This document shows, in pieces, positions 36,146-44,363 of a stretch of DNA of 47,579 bases (position 1 is the first letter of the stretch; each line of letters opens with the position of its first letter). The stretch is taken from the NCBI GenBank assembly GCA_019240125.1, contig JAFAYW010000122.1:1-47579 (forward strand). Direction: 5' to 3'. The notes beneath the pieces are model-generated. The model did not search any database. It was not told where the DNA came from and saw nothing but the letters and a program-made list of their open reading frames with translations. The position numbers and the translations under genes are program-made. The DNA comes from Alphaproteobacteria bacterium (lineage in GTDB: Bacteria; Pseudomonadota; Alphaproteobacteria; ATCC43930; CGMCC-115725).

Positions 36146-36438
36146 GGCTCACCATTGTCACGCCGCTGCCGGTGGTGGTCGAGACACAGCAGGTCGCGCA
36201 TCTGCGGGCCGAAGATGAAACCGGGGCCTTTGGCGTTCTGCCCGGGCATGCCGACTTCCTGACGGCGCTCGCGGTGTCGGTTGTGACGTGGCGCTACCAT
36301 GAAGGCGGCGCGCATCATGCGGCGCTGCGCGGCGCCATGCTCGCGGTCCGCGCGAACGATATCGAATGGTGCCCAGGGGCGGGTTCGAACCACCGACACA
36401 CGGATTTTCAGTCCGCGAAAATGACAGTTAAACTGTAA
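36142..36438 (+). pseudogene. atpC: Truncated ATP synthase epsilon subunit (alternate N-ATPase type)
   Basis: The first 75 residues match the epsilon subunit: MRLTIVTPLPVVVETQQVAH, then LRAEDETGAFGVLPGHADFL and TALAVSVVTWRYHEGG, the style of the alternate (Na+-type) N-ATPase. After VRANDIE the frame runs into the antisense of a tRNA-Phe 3' half and stops 20 codons later in unrelated sequence, so about 50 C-terminal residues are missing. No other ATPase subunit genes are in the window. The homology stops at the CCA end of the tRNA fragment, which makes this a rearrangement or integration scar and not a working gene. Confidence 0.8.
36367..36416 (-). tRNA. tRNA-Phe(GAA) 3' half: attachment site of the integrated element
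   Basis: On the minus strand the sequence contains the anticodon arm (GCGGA, CTGAAAA, TCCGT) with anticodon GAA, the T arm (GGTGG, TTCGAAC, CCGCC), the acceptor strand CCTGGGC and the discriminator plus CCA. The 5' half (D arm, acceptor 5' strand) is missing; unrelated sequence starts at 36417. The integrase gene ends 54 bases away. Tyrosine integrases often cross over in the anticodon region, so the break point fits an att site. The intact copy must lie elsewhere. Confidence 0.88.
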
Positions 36439-36470
36439 ATTCTTGGCCCTTTGTCGCATCCCTGTCGCAA

Positions 36471-37622
36471 CTACCCGACCAAGGCTGCCTCTCCTGCCGC
36501 GAATTTCGCGTGGTCATCTTCGGGGCTTGGGAACAGATGTCCGTATCGATCGAATGTCATTTGAATCGACGAGTGACCAAGCAACGACTGCAACCGCTTA
36601 GGCGAGAACCCGCGCTCGATCGCCCATGAGGCAAAGAAATGCCGGAGGGCATGCAGGCCATACTTTGCCTTGCCCGCATCGTCGACCACCCCCGTGGTCA
36701 ACTGCAGCGGGGTGAAGCCGCGGTTGGTGATGTTCGCGTGGCTCTCGACCTTACCCGCGCCGTTGGGGAACACGAGCCACAGCCGGGCTTGCTCCTCTAT
36801 GTTGACCGGGCGTAGGCGGGGGCAGGCCAAGCGCCATTCCTTCAATGCGTTGACGACCATCGGCGACATCGGAATTTCTCGATCGCTCGCAGCCGATTTT
36901 GGTGCCCCGATATCTCCCCACAGATTGGCGCGCTGTCGGACACGGATAACGATACGCTCGAAATCGACATCTTCCCAGGTCAAACCTCGCAGCTCTGACG
37001 CCCGCATTCCGGTGAAGATCGCTGCGATGAAGAATGCGCGCCAGCGGCCGCCCGCGCCAGCAATCAAGGCTTTGGCTTCCTCCTTTGATGGAACGTCGCG
37101 CCCCACGGCCAGCTTGGCAGCCTCACGTTTTTTAGCATCCACTCGGACTGGCAAGGCGGCATTTTGCGCTACAAGCCCGCGTCTTTGAGCTTCGCCGAGA
37201 ATACCCTTTAGGCTGGCCAAAACCTTCCGGGCCATCGCCCGAGTTCCCTTTTTCAACATCGCGTCGCGGAAGCTCTCCACCATCGGGGTTGAGAGGCGCG
37301 CCAGCTTCTCAGCGCCGATCAGCGGTGCAATGTGAAGATCAACGTGGTTGCGATATTGCTTAAGCGTTGAGCGCTCCAGGCTCTCCAGCTCGCCGCGCTC
37401 GATCCACAGCTTTGCGGCAGCGGCTATGGTGATGCTCGAATTCTCGGGGGTATGCACCCCGCGAGCGACCTCGCCGCGCGCAGCAACCAACCAAACGTCC
37501 GCTGCCTTCTTGGTTGTGAATGTCTTCAGGTGCCGCTTACCGGCTTGGTCGGAATAATCGGCAACCCATGCGGTTTTTGTCTCGCCGCCGGACTGCCACA
37601 GCCGCTTTCGGATCGATGCCAT
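36471..37622 (-). CDS. int: Tyrosine recombinase (integrase)
   Basis: A 383-residue phage-type integrase. It has an N-terminal arm-binding region with AP2-like character (WVADYSDQAGKRHLKTF), a core-binding domain (residues 65-160) and the catalytic domain with Arg in GMRASELRGL, HxxR in LHALRHFFASW and the nucleophile Tyr in MTFDRYGHLF. It catalyses site-specific insertion and, with an excisionase, removal. The gene end lies 54 bases from the tRNA-Phe att half, the normal arrangement for tRNA-integrating elements. The ATG start is certain. A near-palindrome (ACAGTT, A, AACTGT) at 36424-36436 sits between the gene and att. Confidence 0.96.
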   Translation of the reverse strand: MASIRKRLWQSGGETKTAWVADYSDQAGKRHLKTFTTKKAADVWLVAARGEVARGVHTPENSSITIAAAAKLWIERGELESLERSTLKQYRNHVDLHIAPLIGAEKLARLSTPMVESFRDAMLKKGTRAMARKVLASLKGILGEAQRRGLVAQNAALPVRVDAKKREAAKLAVGRDVPSKEEAKALIAGAGGRWRAFFIAAIFTGMRASELRGLTWEDVDFERIVIRVRQRANLWGDIGAPKSAASDREIPMSPMVVNALKEWRLACPRLRPVNIEEQARLWLVFPNGAGKVESHANITNRGFTPLQLTTGVVDDAGKAKYGLHALRHFFASWAIERGFSPKRLQSLLGHSSIQMTFDRYGHLFPSPEDDHAKFAAGEAALVG

Positions 37623-37694
37623 AGCCCGAGCCTTCCAGATCGTCTATCCAATCATGTTGCAGAAAATTCCGTTGGTCAACGGTGATGGATCGTA

Positions 37695-37733
37695 TTGACT
37701 TGTCGTTGAAGGGATTGTAAGAACGTAATACGT
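37695..37733 (+). promoter_or_regulatory. Promoter and operator of the MerR-like gene
   Basis: TTGACT at 37695-37700 is a good -35 box; 17 bases later TAAGAA is a weaker -10. ACGTAATACGT at 37723-37733 is two self-complementary ACGT tetramers 3 bases apart, overlapping the -10. A near-identical site precedes the next gene at 38310. Probably the repressor operator. Confidence 0.5.
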
Positions 37734-37760
37734 TTTTGGTTGATCGATGAGCGAACGTCT

Positions 37761-38285
37761 GTGACAGACACATACTCAGTGGCAGAAATCGTTAAGCGCA
37801 CCGGTGCGCTTCGCCGCCGCGTACAGCTATGGGCTGATGCCGGCGTGATTAGGAGCTCGGCCGCAACACAGCATGGCGGGTCAGGGACGCATCGCGCCTT
37901 CGACGGGACTGAACTGCAAATCGCCGCCTTGGTGACGCCGCTTGCCAATCTGTCAATGTCCATCGGCCTTCTGAAGTTCTTCGCCGACGAAATCCGACCA
38001 ATCCTGTGCGGCAACTTCCTCAGGCGCAAATGGCCTCATATGCAACCGGACGAAGCTAAGACTTTTGCCGAAGCGTTCGATCGTGCGCGCCGCAATGAAG
38101 GTGCAAACGTCCTTACCTTTACGCAGACAGGTGACCGCTTCTGGTTTGGTGTCTGCACGCCGGACGCGAGAGGAAACCTGATCATTAATGCTCGCATCCG
38201 CGATCATCAAAACGACCAGGTGCAGAAAGGTAGACCAATGATCCTGCTCGACCTCAATGACCTGCTCGGAGGGCTTCTGGACTGA
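37761..38285 (+). CDS. MerR-like helix-turn-helix regulator of the element
   Basis: A 174-residue protein (GTG start at 37761; a TTG at 37740 is the other option). The N-terminal 65 residues match a MerR-type DNA-binding domain: YSVAEIVKRTGALRRRVQLW is the helix-turn-helix and TDTY to THRAFDG includes the wing. The remainder is helical, with no metal or ligand motif I can name. It is oriented away from the integrase, towards the replication operon. The same ACGT-N3-ACGT site lies before its own start and before the next gene, so it likely represses itself and that operon, acting as the element's switch. Confidence 0.72.
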   Translation: MTDTYSVAEIVKRTGALRRRVQLWADAGVIRSSAATQHGGSGTHRAFDGTELQIAALVTPLANLSMSIGLLKFFADEIRPILCGNFLRRKWPHMQPDEAKTFAEAFDRARRNEGANVLTFTQTGDRFWFGVCTPDARGNLIINARIRDHQNDQVQKGRPMILLDLNDLLGGLLD

Positions 38286-38309
38286 TGTTTTAAATTTTGG
38301 AACATAAAA

Positions 38310-38320
38310 ACGTAACACGT
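38310..38320 (+). promoter_or_regulatory. Second copy of the ACGT-N3-ACGT operator
   Basis: ACGTAACACGT, one base different from the site at 37723-37733, lies 23 bases before the next gene's ATG. It is followed by a T-rich stretch in both places. This fits a regulator binding site controlling the replication operon. Confidence 0.5.
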
Positions 38321-38343
38321 CTTTTGTCGCTGGAGACAATCAC

Positions 38344-38556
38344 ATGAGCGAAGTCACGCAAACACCCGAGCCCTTAAGCGACGATCTGCTGAAGGGTGCC
38401 GAAGCTATAGCCAAATACATCGGCGAGAGCCGGCGCCGGACCTTCTATCTTATGGAGCGGGCGCTTATCCCGTGCGGGAAGGAGGGATCTATCTGGGTCG
38501 CATCTCGTCGCGCGCTGTCGGCGCATTACGCGAAGCTGACCGGAAAGGCCGCATAG
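38344..38556 (+). CDS. Small helix-turn-helix protein (excisionase/AlpA-like)
   Basis: A 70-residue protein with a winged-helix pattern: LLKGAEAIAKYIGESRRRTF forms the first helices, and the segment YLMERALIPCGKEGSIWVAS has the length and wing of MerR/AlpA-type excisionases. Small proteins like this in integrated elements act as recombination directionality factors or activate the integrase promoter. The start is a clear ATG; the segment CTGGAGACAATCACATG gives a ribosome site. It is the first gene of a chain of overlapping genes and lies just after the second operator. Confidence 0.7.
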   Translation: MSEVTQTPEPLSDDLLKGAEAIAKYIGESRRRTFYLMERALIPCGKEGSIWVASRRALSAHYAKLTGKAA

Positions 38557-38775
38557 ATGAACCCGCGAGATCGGAGACGAGGGTCGCCTCACAAACGAGG
38601 ACGCCGCCCGCTAGTACGGACGACGCATCTCGAAACCGTAAACATTCAAGGAAATGATATTAGCGAGAACCGCGGCAAAAATCGACGGTCTGCTCGGTAT
38701 CTCGTCCGCGGACATATGTCCCTTTGGGTCGCCACATCGATCGCGGCAGAGCCGTTTAGCGGGGGCGCGCGATGA
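38557..38775 (+). CDS. Small basic hypothetical protein
   Basis: A 72-residue Arg-rich protein (NPRDRRRGSPHKRGRRPLVR at the N-terminus) that I do not recognise. It is kept as a gene because its ATG follows the previous stop codon directly (TAGATG) and its own TGA overlaps the next ATG (ATGA), so it is coupled on both sides. The basic composition suggests nucleic-acid binding; this is inference only. Its sequence looks less structured than its neighbours, and it could still be an artefact of the reading frame. Confidence 0.5.
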   Translation: MNPRDRRRGSPHKRGRRPLVRTTHLETVNIQGNDISENRGKNRRSARYLVRGHMSLWVATSIAAEPFSGGAR

Positions 38776-39242
38776 GCGCCGCCGGAAAAGTACGGTGGCG
38801 TCGCCGGGCAGCATTTCACGAGGTCGGTCATGCAGTCGCGAATGTCGTCCTCGGTCACCAGTGCAGCACCGCCAGCGTTTACGATGCGCCTCGCATAAGC
38901 GCTATCGGGTTGCCGTGCTTCGGCGAAGTTCTCACCGATCCCGAGCTGATCTATCCAGCCATTGAGATTGCTGTCAGCTGTCTGGCCGGCCCGATTGCCG
39001 AGGCCAGGTACACGAAGCGGTCGCTTATCAGCTGTCCTTTGGGTAGAGGCTCCTCCGACTTCGAAAACGCCCAAGCTGCCTTATGTGAAAGTCGCTTCAC
39101 ATATGCCGACGCCGAGCGCCAAGCGCATGAGTTGGTCACGGAGTCGTGGCAGGCCATTGAGGCGACGGCCAGCGCCCTTATTGTATGCGGCACGGTGGGT
39201 CAAGGCACCCTCGCGCTGATCTGCTCTGGCGGTGCCCTGTGA
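38772..39242 (+). CDS. Short zinc metallopeptidase-like protein (HEVGH motif, M41-like)
   Basis: A 156-residue protein. The segment AAFHEVGHAVANVVLG (His16, Glu17, His20) is the zinc motif of M41/FtsH-type peptidases, whose usual form is HEAGHA. Further on, LAGPIAEARYTK resembles the region of M41 peptidases that follows the helix carrying the third ligand, and an acidic residue in SSDFENAQ could be that ligand. There is no AAA+ or membrane domain, so it is a stand-alone peptidase domain. Such short forms occur in phages and islands; some are thought to cleave repressors or toxins. It overlaps its neighbours by 4 bases on each side. Confidence 0.7.
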   Translation: MSAAGKVRWRRRAAFHEVGHAVANVVLGHQCSTASVYDAPRISAIGLPCFGEVLTDPELIYPAIEIAVSCLAGPIAEARYTKRSLISCPLGRGSSDFENAQAALCESRFTYADAERQAHELVTESWQAIEATASALIVCGTVGQGTLALICSGGAL

Positions 39243-39526
39243 GCGTCCTCGACCGCAACCGGCTCGCAACACTGCACGGCATGCTCAGGAGCAGCTGCGA
39301 GTGCTGTCCTGCCGAGCTTAAGCAGACGGTGCCGCCGCGCGTCTTGCCAATAGTCGTACCCTACAGCGAGATCGCCGGCATGCTATTCGGCATGTGCGAC
39401 GGTTGCATCGAACGGCACGGGGAGCGGCTACAAGATGCCTTGCCCGATAGGCCGCGCGACGCGGGCATAAACGACATCGTCGTAGTCGACCCAGCGCGTC
39501 TCCCTGATGCTGCGGGGCGGGCATGA
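39239..39526 (+). CDS. Small Cys-rich hypothetical protein
   Basis: A 95-residue protein that starts at a GTG overlapping the previous stop and ends overlapping the primase ATG. Cys residues in SSCECCPAEL and in MCDGCIERHGE could form a zinc ribbon. No family is recognised. Being coupled to the primase-helicase suggests a replication or regulatory accessory role; this is inference. The frame upstream of the GTG is the mirror of the peptidase-like gene and is not used. Confidence 0.6.
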   Translation: MSVLDRNRLATLHGMLRSSCECCPAELKQTVPPRVLPIVVPYSEIAGMLFGMCDGCIERHGERLQDALPDRPRDAGINDIVVVDPARLPDAAGRA

Positions 39527-41844
39527 TCGACGATCGGATCTGGGATTCCGGGCAGAAGCTGGATCTGCTCGGGGACCTAATCACATTTGCGCGGGCCTGC
39601 CGGGGGGACGCCTACGCGGAACTACAGCCGCCGGACCGGAACCACAAGAGGGCGTGGTACCTCCGGCGAGACGGCCGGATCACAGAAGAGAAGCTCCGGG
39701 CTCATCTGAACGGCGGACCGCACCTAGGCGCCTATCTGCTGCCGGACGGGTCGGACCGGACGCGGCTCGCCGTCTTCGACCTCGACGATCACGACGGCAC
39801 CGTCGAACCTGGCGACATGCGGAACACTGCGCAAGCGGTTCGCGCGGCCGCGTTTAGGCGGGGCGTGTTTACCTGGCCGGTGCGCTCGGGTGGTGGCGAC
39901 GGAATCCACGTGTGCATTCAGTGGACGGAGCCGCAGGGCGCGCGCGACGTGCGCGCGCTGATGCACGCCATTCTGGCCGACGTAGGATTACGGGACGGCA
40001 CAAGCGGCATCGCTAGTGGCGAGGTTGAGGTCTTCCCAAAGCAAGCCACCGTCGAGAAGGGCGGATACGGATCGTTGATCGCGCTGCCATTCGGGCGGAA
40101 GTCTGTGCCGCTCGACGAGGACATGCTGCCGGCCGAAAGGCCTATACAGTTCGCCTCTACGCCTCAGTCGCCACCACCAGCGCCGGTGAACGCGCGAACC
40201 GAGCCGGAGCCCGCCTTGAGCGGCGAGGCGAAAGCCGTGATCGAGGACGTCGCCGCCGCGCTGGCGGCGATACCTAACGGGGCGGATGTCGGTTTCGGCG
40301 ACTACGTCGCGATCGGCATGGCCGTCTTTTCCTCTACGGGTGGAAGTGACGACGGCTTAGCGGCGTGGGAGCATTGGGCTCGGGCCTACCCAGATTACAA
40401 AGTGAGCGACACAGAAAAGCGATGGTCGTACTGGCGGCGTAGATCCCCGACCGGGACCGGTTTTGGGGCTCTGGTCAAGCGGGCTCGACGACACGAGCCG
40501 GGGTGGCGGCCTCCAGGTGATAAGGGCATCGAGACCGACATCGCGGAGCTGAATGAGGATCACGCATTAGTGCTAATCGGCGACAAGGCAGTAGTTCTGC
40601 GCGAATCTGTCTCGTCGGAGCAGCGGCCGGAGATGAAGCTGCTGACCGTCAGCGCGTTCAAGACTTGGCTGCAGCCCCGACGGGTGTTCGTGGGCGATAA
40701 GCTGATGCCGTTGGCCGAGGCCTGGCTGCGCGATCCACGGCGGCGGCAGTACGACGGGCTGGTCTTCTCGCCTGAGGGGCAAACCCCCGGGTACTACAAC
40801 CTATGGCGAGGGTTTGGGGTCGATCCGCGGCCGGGGGACTGCTCGAAATTCCTGGCGCACCTGCGCGACAACGTCGCGAGAGGCGACGAGGAGCTCTTCA
40901 ACTGGGTCGTTGGCTGGTTTGCCGCGATATTCCAAAAGCCCGGCGAGAAGGTCGGCACGTCCCTGGCGATCCGCGGGAAGATGGGCACCGGGAAGACTAA
41001 GACGGGTGAGGTGATCGGGTCCCTATTGGGCGATCATTACCTCCCGGTCGCCGACCCGCGGTACGTCACGGGCCGGTTCAACTCGCATCTCGTCAGCTGC
41101 GTCCTGCTGCATGCTGACGAGGGCTTCTGGGCCGGTGACCGCGGTAGCGAGGGCAAGCTCAAAGACCTCGTCACGGGGGCGTTCCAATGGATCGAGTACA
41201 AGGGCAAGGAGGCGTTCCGAGTCCGCAACCACGTTCGGCTACTCGTGACCGGCAACCCGGACTGGATCGTCCCTGCGGGGTTGGAGGAGCGGCGATTCGC
41301 GGTGCTGGAGATCGGCGAGGAGCGGATCGGTGACCACGCCTACTTCGCGGCGATCGACGCCGAGATGGCAAACGGCGGCCGCGAGGCACTGCTCGACTAT
41401 CTCCTGCGGTTCGACCTGTCCCGCGTCAACCTCCGCGTCATCCCGAGGACGGCTGCATTGGAGGAACAGAAGATTGCGTCCATGAGCCCCGAGCAAGGAT
41501 GGTGGCTTGACCTGCTACATCGAGGGGAAATGCCCGGCGACGTTGACGGAGGTGGTCGGTGCCCGACCAAGCTCCTCTTCTTGAGCTACATCGAACATGC
41601 TCAACAGCAGGGGGTCCGGCATCGGTCGATCGAGACGAAGGTCGGGATCTTTCTCAGAAAAGCGGCGCCGGAGCTGAAGAAGTGCCAGGACGAACGCTAT
41701 GCGCCGAAGTGCACCGTATACGCCTTTCCCCCGTTGGCCGCGTGCCGAAAAACGTTCGAGCGCATGATGCAAACATCGATAAACTGGAGCGGTGACCCCG
41801 AGAACTGGTGCCCCGGAGAGACGGTCGAGAGATCGCTGTTTTAG
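39523..41844 (+). CDS. Primase-helicase of the element
   Basis: A 773-residue replication protein. Residues 1-210 form an archaeo-eukaryotic-type primase-polymerase domain with the acidic motif RLAVFDLDDHDG and the later SGGGDGIHVCIQW. A PriCT-2-like domain follows (about 240-330, DVGFGDYVAIGMAVFSSTG). The C-terminal half is an SF3/DUF5906-type helicase with Walker A KMGTGKTKTGEVIG and Walker B VLLHADEGFWAG. Proteins of this layout prime and unwind element DNA at its own origin, as in P4-like elements. It ends a chain of overlapping genes. Downstream, the AT-richer spacer is a likely origin. Confidence 0.9.
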   Translation: MIDDRIWDSGQKLDLLGDLITFARACRGDAYAELQPPDRNHKRAWYLRRDGRITEEKLRAHLNGGPHLGAYLLPDGSDRTRLAVFDLDDHDGTVEPGDMRNTAQAVRAAAFRRGVFTWPVRSGGGDGIHVCIQWTEPQGARDVRALMHAILADVGLRDGTSGIASGEVEVFPKQATVEKGGYGSLIALPFGRKSVPLDEDMLPAERPIQFASTPQSPPPAPVNARTEPEPALSGEAKAVIEDVAAALAAIPNGADVGFGDYVAIGMAVFSSTGGSDDGLAAWEHWARAYPDYKVSDTEKRWSYWRRRSPTGTGFGALVKRARRHEPGWRPPGDKGIETDIAELNEDHALVLIGDKAVVLRESVSSEQRPEMKLLTVSAFKTWLQPRRVFVGDKLMPLAEAWLRDPRRRQYDGLVFSPEGQTPGYYNLWRGFGVDPRPGDCSKFLAHLRDNVARGDEELFNWVVGWFAAIFQKPGEKVGTSLAIRGKMGTGKTKTGEVIGSLLGDHYLPVADPRYVTGRFNSHLVSCVLLHADEGFWAGDRGSEGKLKDLVTGAFQWIEYKGKEAFRVRNHVRLLVTGNPDWIVPAGLEERRFAVLEIGEERIGDHAYFAAIDAEMANGGREALLDYLLRFDLSRVNLRVIPRTAALEEQKIASMSPEQGWWLDLLHRGEMPGDVDGGGRCPTKLLFLSYIEHAQQQGVRHRSIETKVGIFLRKAAPELKKCQDERYAPKCTVYAFPPLAACRKTFERMMQTSINWSGDPENWCPGETVERSLF

Positions 41845-41863
41845 GTACCTCTGCCCACCTTCA

Positions 41864-42110
41864 CTACCGTGACGTATCAGGTAGTCGAGATAAAAGTCAG
41901 CACAACAAATAGTAATCTTACCTCCCCTACCTCCACTACCTATTAGCTGATATTTGAACTTGTGAAGGAGAAATCTCTCAACCCACGCAGCTTGAGAAAA
42001 TGCCGGCAAAATAGCTGCCGCAAGGTATGGAGGTGCGGCAAGTCCATTCCCGATACCGATTATCTCGGGAGTGACCTAGGCCAGCATTTGGTAGGAGGTA
42101 GTCTTAGGTA
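41864..42110. repeat. Repeat-rich AT-leaning region, possible replication origin
   Basis: The hexamer GGTAGT or its complement ACTACC occurs at 41864, 41879, 41936 and 42097. Longer forms CTACCTCCACTACC and GGTAGGAGGTAGT face each other about 160 bases apart. An imperfect hairpin (TCCCGATA with TATCTCGGGA) and another (CGGCA with TGCCG) lie between. It is located directly after the primase-helicase gene. The role is inferred from position and repeats only. Confidence 0.35.
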
Positions 42111-42409
42111 ATCGGCGCGTACCACCGGCTGTCAATTGGCGCTAAATATTTCCACGCCGAAACACACACCGGCGGCGCTGCCACTCCTCGAACCCGATGC
42201 CGACGAGTAGGCCCAAAATGACCGTGACACGATCTAGCCGGAACCGCTGCGGCGTCTTATACTCTGGGAGCCCCGTCGTGATGAGCTAGGCATGACCGAG
42301 CCATTCTGCATGAGGTTGAGCGGATAGGACGGTTCGATATCGCCGATTGCATGAAAGACCCGACTGACACCCGACCTACTCGATGTTCCTGATACATTAA
42401 GAGGCAGAG

Positions 42410-42733
42410 CTACAACTTCGCATGCTGGGAAGGCACGCTGCTATCGTGCTCTTGAGATTGCAGGACATCCGCCAGATCATCATAATTGTTCGCCAGCTCC
42501 AAGTGCTGGCGAAGCTCAGAAGTTAACGCAGCTCTCGCCTCTTGACGTACATCGATCGTACGCCGACGGAGGCTGTCGGAATCCAGGTTGAGCTGGGCGC
42601 TTGTCGCCAGATACAAAATGTGGGTCTCTTTAAATCGCAGCCCGTTAATAAGGCATTTAAAATGGTAGTTAAATTCTGAGCTCTGAGCGGCGATTTGCGT
42701 TGCGCTGGCACGAGGGTCGGCTGAGCCGTGCAA
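42410..42733 (-). CDS. Possible small hypothetical protein
   Basis: An open frame of 107 codons with a TTG start and no clear ribosome site. The predicted chain is mostly helical and acidic at the end (ELRQHLELANNYDDLADVLQ), more protein-like than a random frame. There is no known motif. It lies in the 1.0-kb region between the convergent primase-helicase and terminase genes, which otherwise holds no supported gene; the rest of that region (41845-42409 and 42734-42872) has repeats and short frames only. Confidence 0.35.
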   Translation of the reverse strand: MHGSADPRASATQIAAQSSEFNYHFKCLINGLRFKETHILYLATSAQLNLDSDSLRRRTIDVRQEARAALTSELRQHLELANNYDDLADVLQSQEHDSSVPSQHAKL

Positions 42734-42872
42734 GTGACGCGACTGATCAGGACACCACCCAAATAGACAGGCCGAATCTTAATTAGCGACGCGTTGTCTC
42801 TCGCCTCTCCTGAACCCTTCGAAGGCTCGCTTCTGCAACCTCTCGCGCGTCATGGCGCACTTATCCCGATGA

Positions 42873-44363
42873 TCACCTAATAATGTCAGGGAGCGGGCGA
42901 CTTCTGTGCCGCCACGATGGGTCGAACGGTCGATAATGCGGGCTGCGCTTAAGCTGGGCGCGCAGTGCTTTGACATCAAGCCAGCCGTTCTTGCGGGCCA
43001 CCAGAACCAGCGCGCCGGCGGCCGCGTTTGCAGCATCGTCGGACCCATTCGGGCCGTGGTCGACCCGGTCCTTGCCCGATCGGCTGGTGCGGCGCTCGAG
43101 GCCGATCAGCTGGTGGACCAGGCGCGGATCGTCGAGCAGGCGGACACGGCCGGCGGTAAACATCGGCAGTGCGTCGAGGTAAATCGCCGACCGGTCCCGC
43201 TCCGATTGGATGTAGCGGATGCCCTCCCTTCGGAACGCCTCTACCACCCATTGGGCCGCGTATCGGTCGCCGGTTACCTCTGTGATGCGGTATTGCCGCA
43301 GCAAGTCGGCAATCTCGGCGACGACGGTAGACGGGTCGAACGGTGCCCGGCGCTCGTAAAGCGCGTCGAGTACCGCGGTGCGGTTTGTCCCCTCGGCGTG
43401 AGCAATGGCGCAGGTAAAGGCGTCTCCGCGGCCGCCGGATGGGTCGGCGAAGGCGCGGTAAAGCATGGATTGCTGGTGAGGCCGGACGACGACCCCAGGT
43501 TCGACCGCGGTGTCGATAAGCTCACGGTCGAGGAAGTCGCTCAGGTCGCTACGCCACTCGCCCAACCACTCGGCACGAGCCGCCTCGGGGTCGCGTTTGA
43601 GCGCGTCGTCAATGATACTTTGCGGGATGTTCGGATTAAAAAGCGGGGTCGCGCCATGGACGACGAGAACGTCGTCGTCATTCTGGCCGAATGCAGCGCG
43701 CCATTTTCCGAACAGTAAGCCGGAGCGGCGATACGGCGTGCTGATGCCGAGCAACAGAGAGCCCGGCAGCGTGGCGAGGCCGGGAGCGATGGCGTTATAA
43801 ACCTCTTCGGCGGGGTTCGCTGAACTGGCCTCGTCGCGCCAGTAGGCGACCTCGTCAAAAATCGCGCACAAGATCGTCCGACCGCGAACGGCACGATACG
43901 AGTTGGTCGCAACAACTATTTCGACGCCGTTGGTCAGCTCGAGACCATGATCGGTTTCGCGATCGACCAACGGCTTCAGCATCTCGTTCTGCGCAAAATG
44001 GCCGGCGATGTAGCGGTGGACGATTTTCGCTTGCTCCCGGTCGCACGCCAAGCACATGACAGCGGCCCGCTCGCCGGGTCGCAGCCGCGGCCGGTGATCC
44101 CCCAGAGCGGCGACGGTAGCGATGGCGGAGGCGATGCTGTCCTTGCCCGATCTTCGTCCGGCCACGACCCACAGCTCACGGACCGGCCGGGTGGGGGGAT
44201 CCCGATTGCCGGCGACCGCGCGGAATAAGGCGAGTTCGGCCGCATCGAGGGTTTCAGCGTACGCCGCCTTCAGGATTGCTCGCCACCGATCCCAAGAAGG
44301 CCCAGCGAAGTAAGGACCGAGCAGAGCCGGCTCGGCGACGGCGCGGGCGGGTGTCAAAAGCAT
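42873..44363 (-). CDS. Phage terminase large subunit
   Basis: A 496-residue packaging motor. The N-terminal ATPase has a Walker A VAGRRSGKDSIASA near residue 70, Walker B TILCAIFDEVAYW near 165 and the coupling motif LLLGISTPYRRSG near 205. The C-terminal nuclease has acidic residues in FADPSGGRGDAFTCA, VTGDRYAAQWV and DHGPNGSDDAANAAAG. Phage terminases cut concatemers and pump DNA into capsids. Its ATG overlaps the stop codon of the preceding small gene (TAATG), so the two are coupled. No portal or capsid gene follows; downstream is the AT-richer spacer and the convergent primase gene. Confidence 0.92.
   Translation of the reverse strand: MLLTPARAVAEPALLGPYFAGPSWDRWRAILKAAYAETLDAAELALFRAVAGNRDPPTRPVRELWVVAGRRSGKDSIASAIATVAALGDHRPRLRPGERAAVMCLACDREQAKIVHRYIAGHFAQNEMLKPLVDRETDHGLELTNGVEIVVATNSYRAVRGRTILCAIFDEVAYWRDEASSANPAEEVYNAIAPGLATLPGSLLLGISTPYRRSGLLFGKWRAAFGQNDDDVLVVHGATPLFNPNIPQSIIDDALKRDPEAARAEWLGEWRSDLSDFLDRELIDTAVEPGVVVRPHQQSMLYRAFADPSGGRGDAFTCAIAHAEGTNRTAVLDALYERRAPFDPSTVVAEIADLLRQYRITEVTGDRYAAQWVVEAFRREGIRYIQSERDRSAIYLDALPMFTAGRVRLLDDPRLVHQLIGLERRTSRSGKDRVDHGPNGSDDAANAAAGALVLVARKNGWLDVKALRAQLKRSPHYRPFDPSWRHRSRPLPDIIR

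Noticed and set aside
42523-42762. 79-codon minus-strand frame overlapping the possible small gene
   Set aside because: It overlaps the more protein-like frame at 42410-42733 and has no ribosome site.
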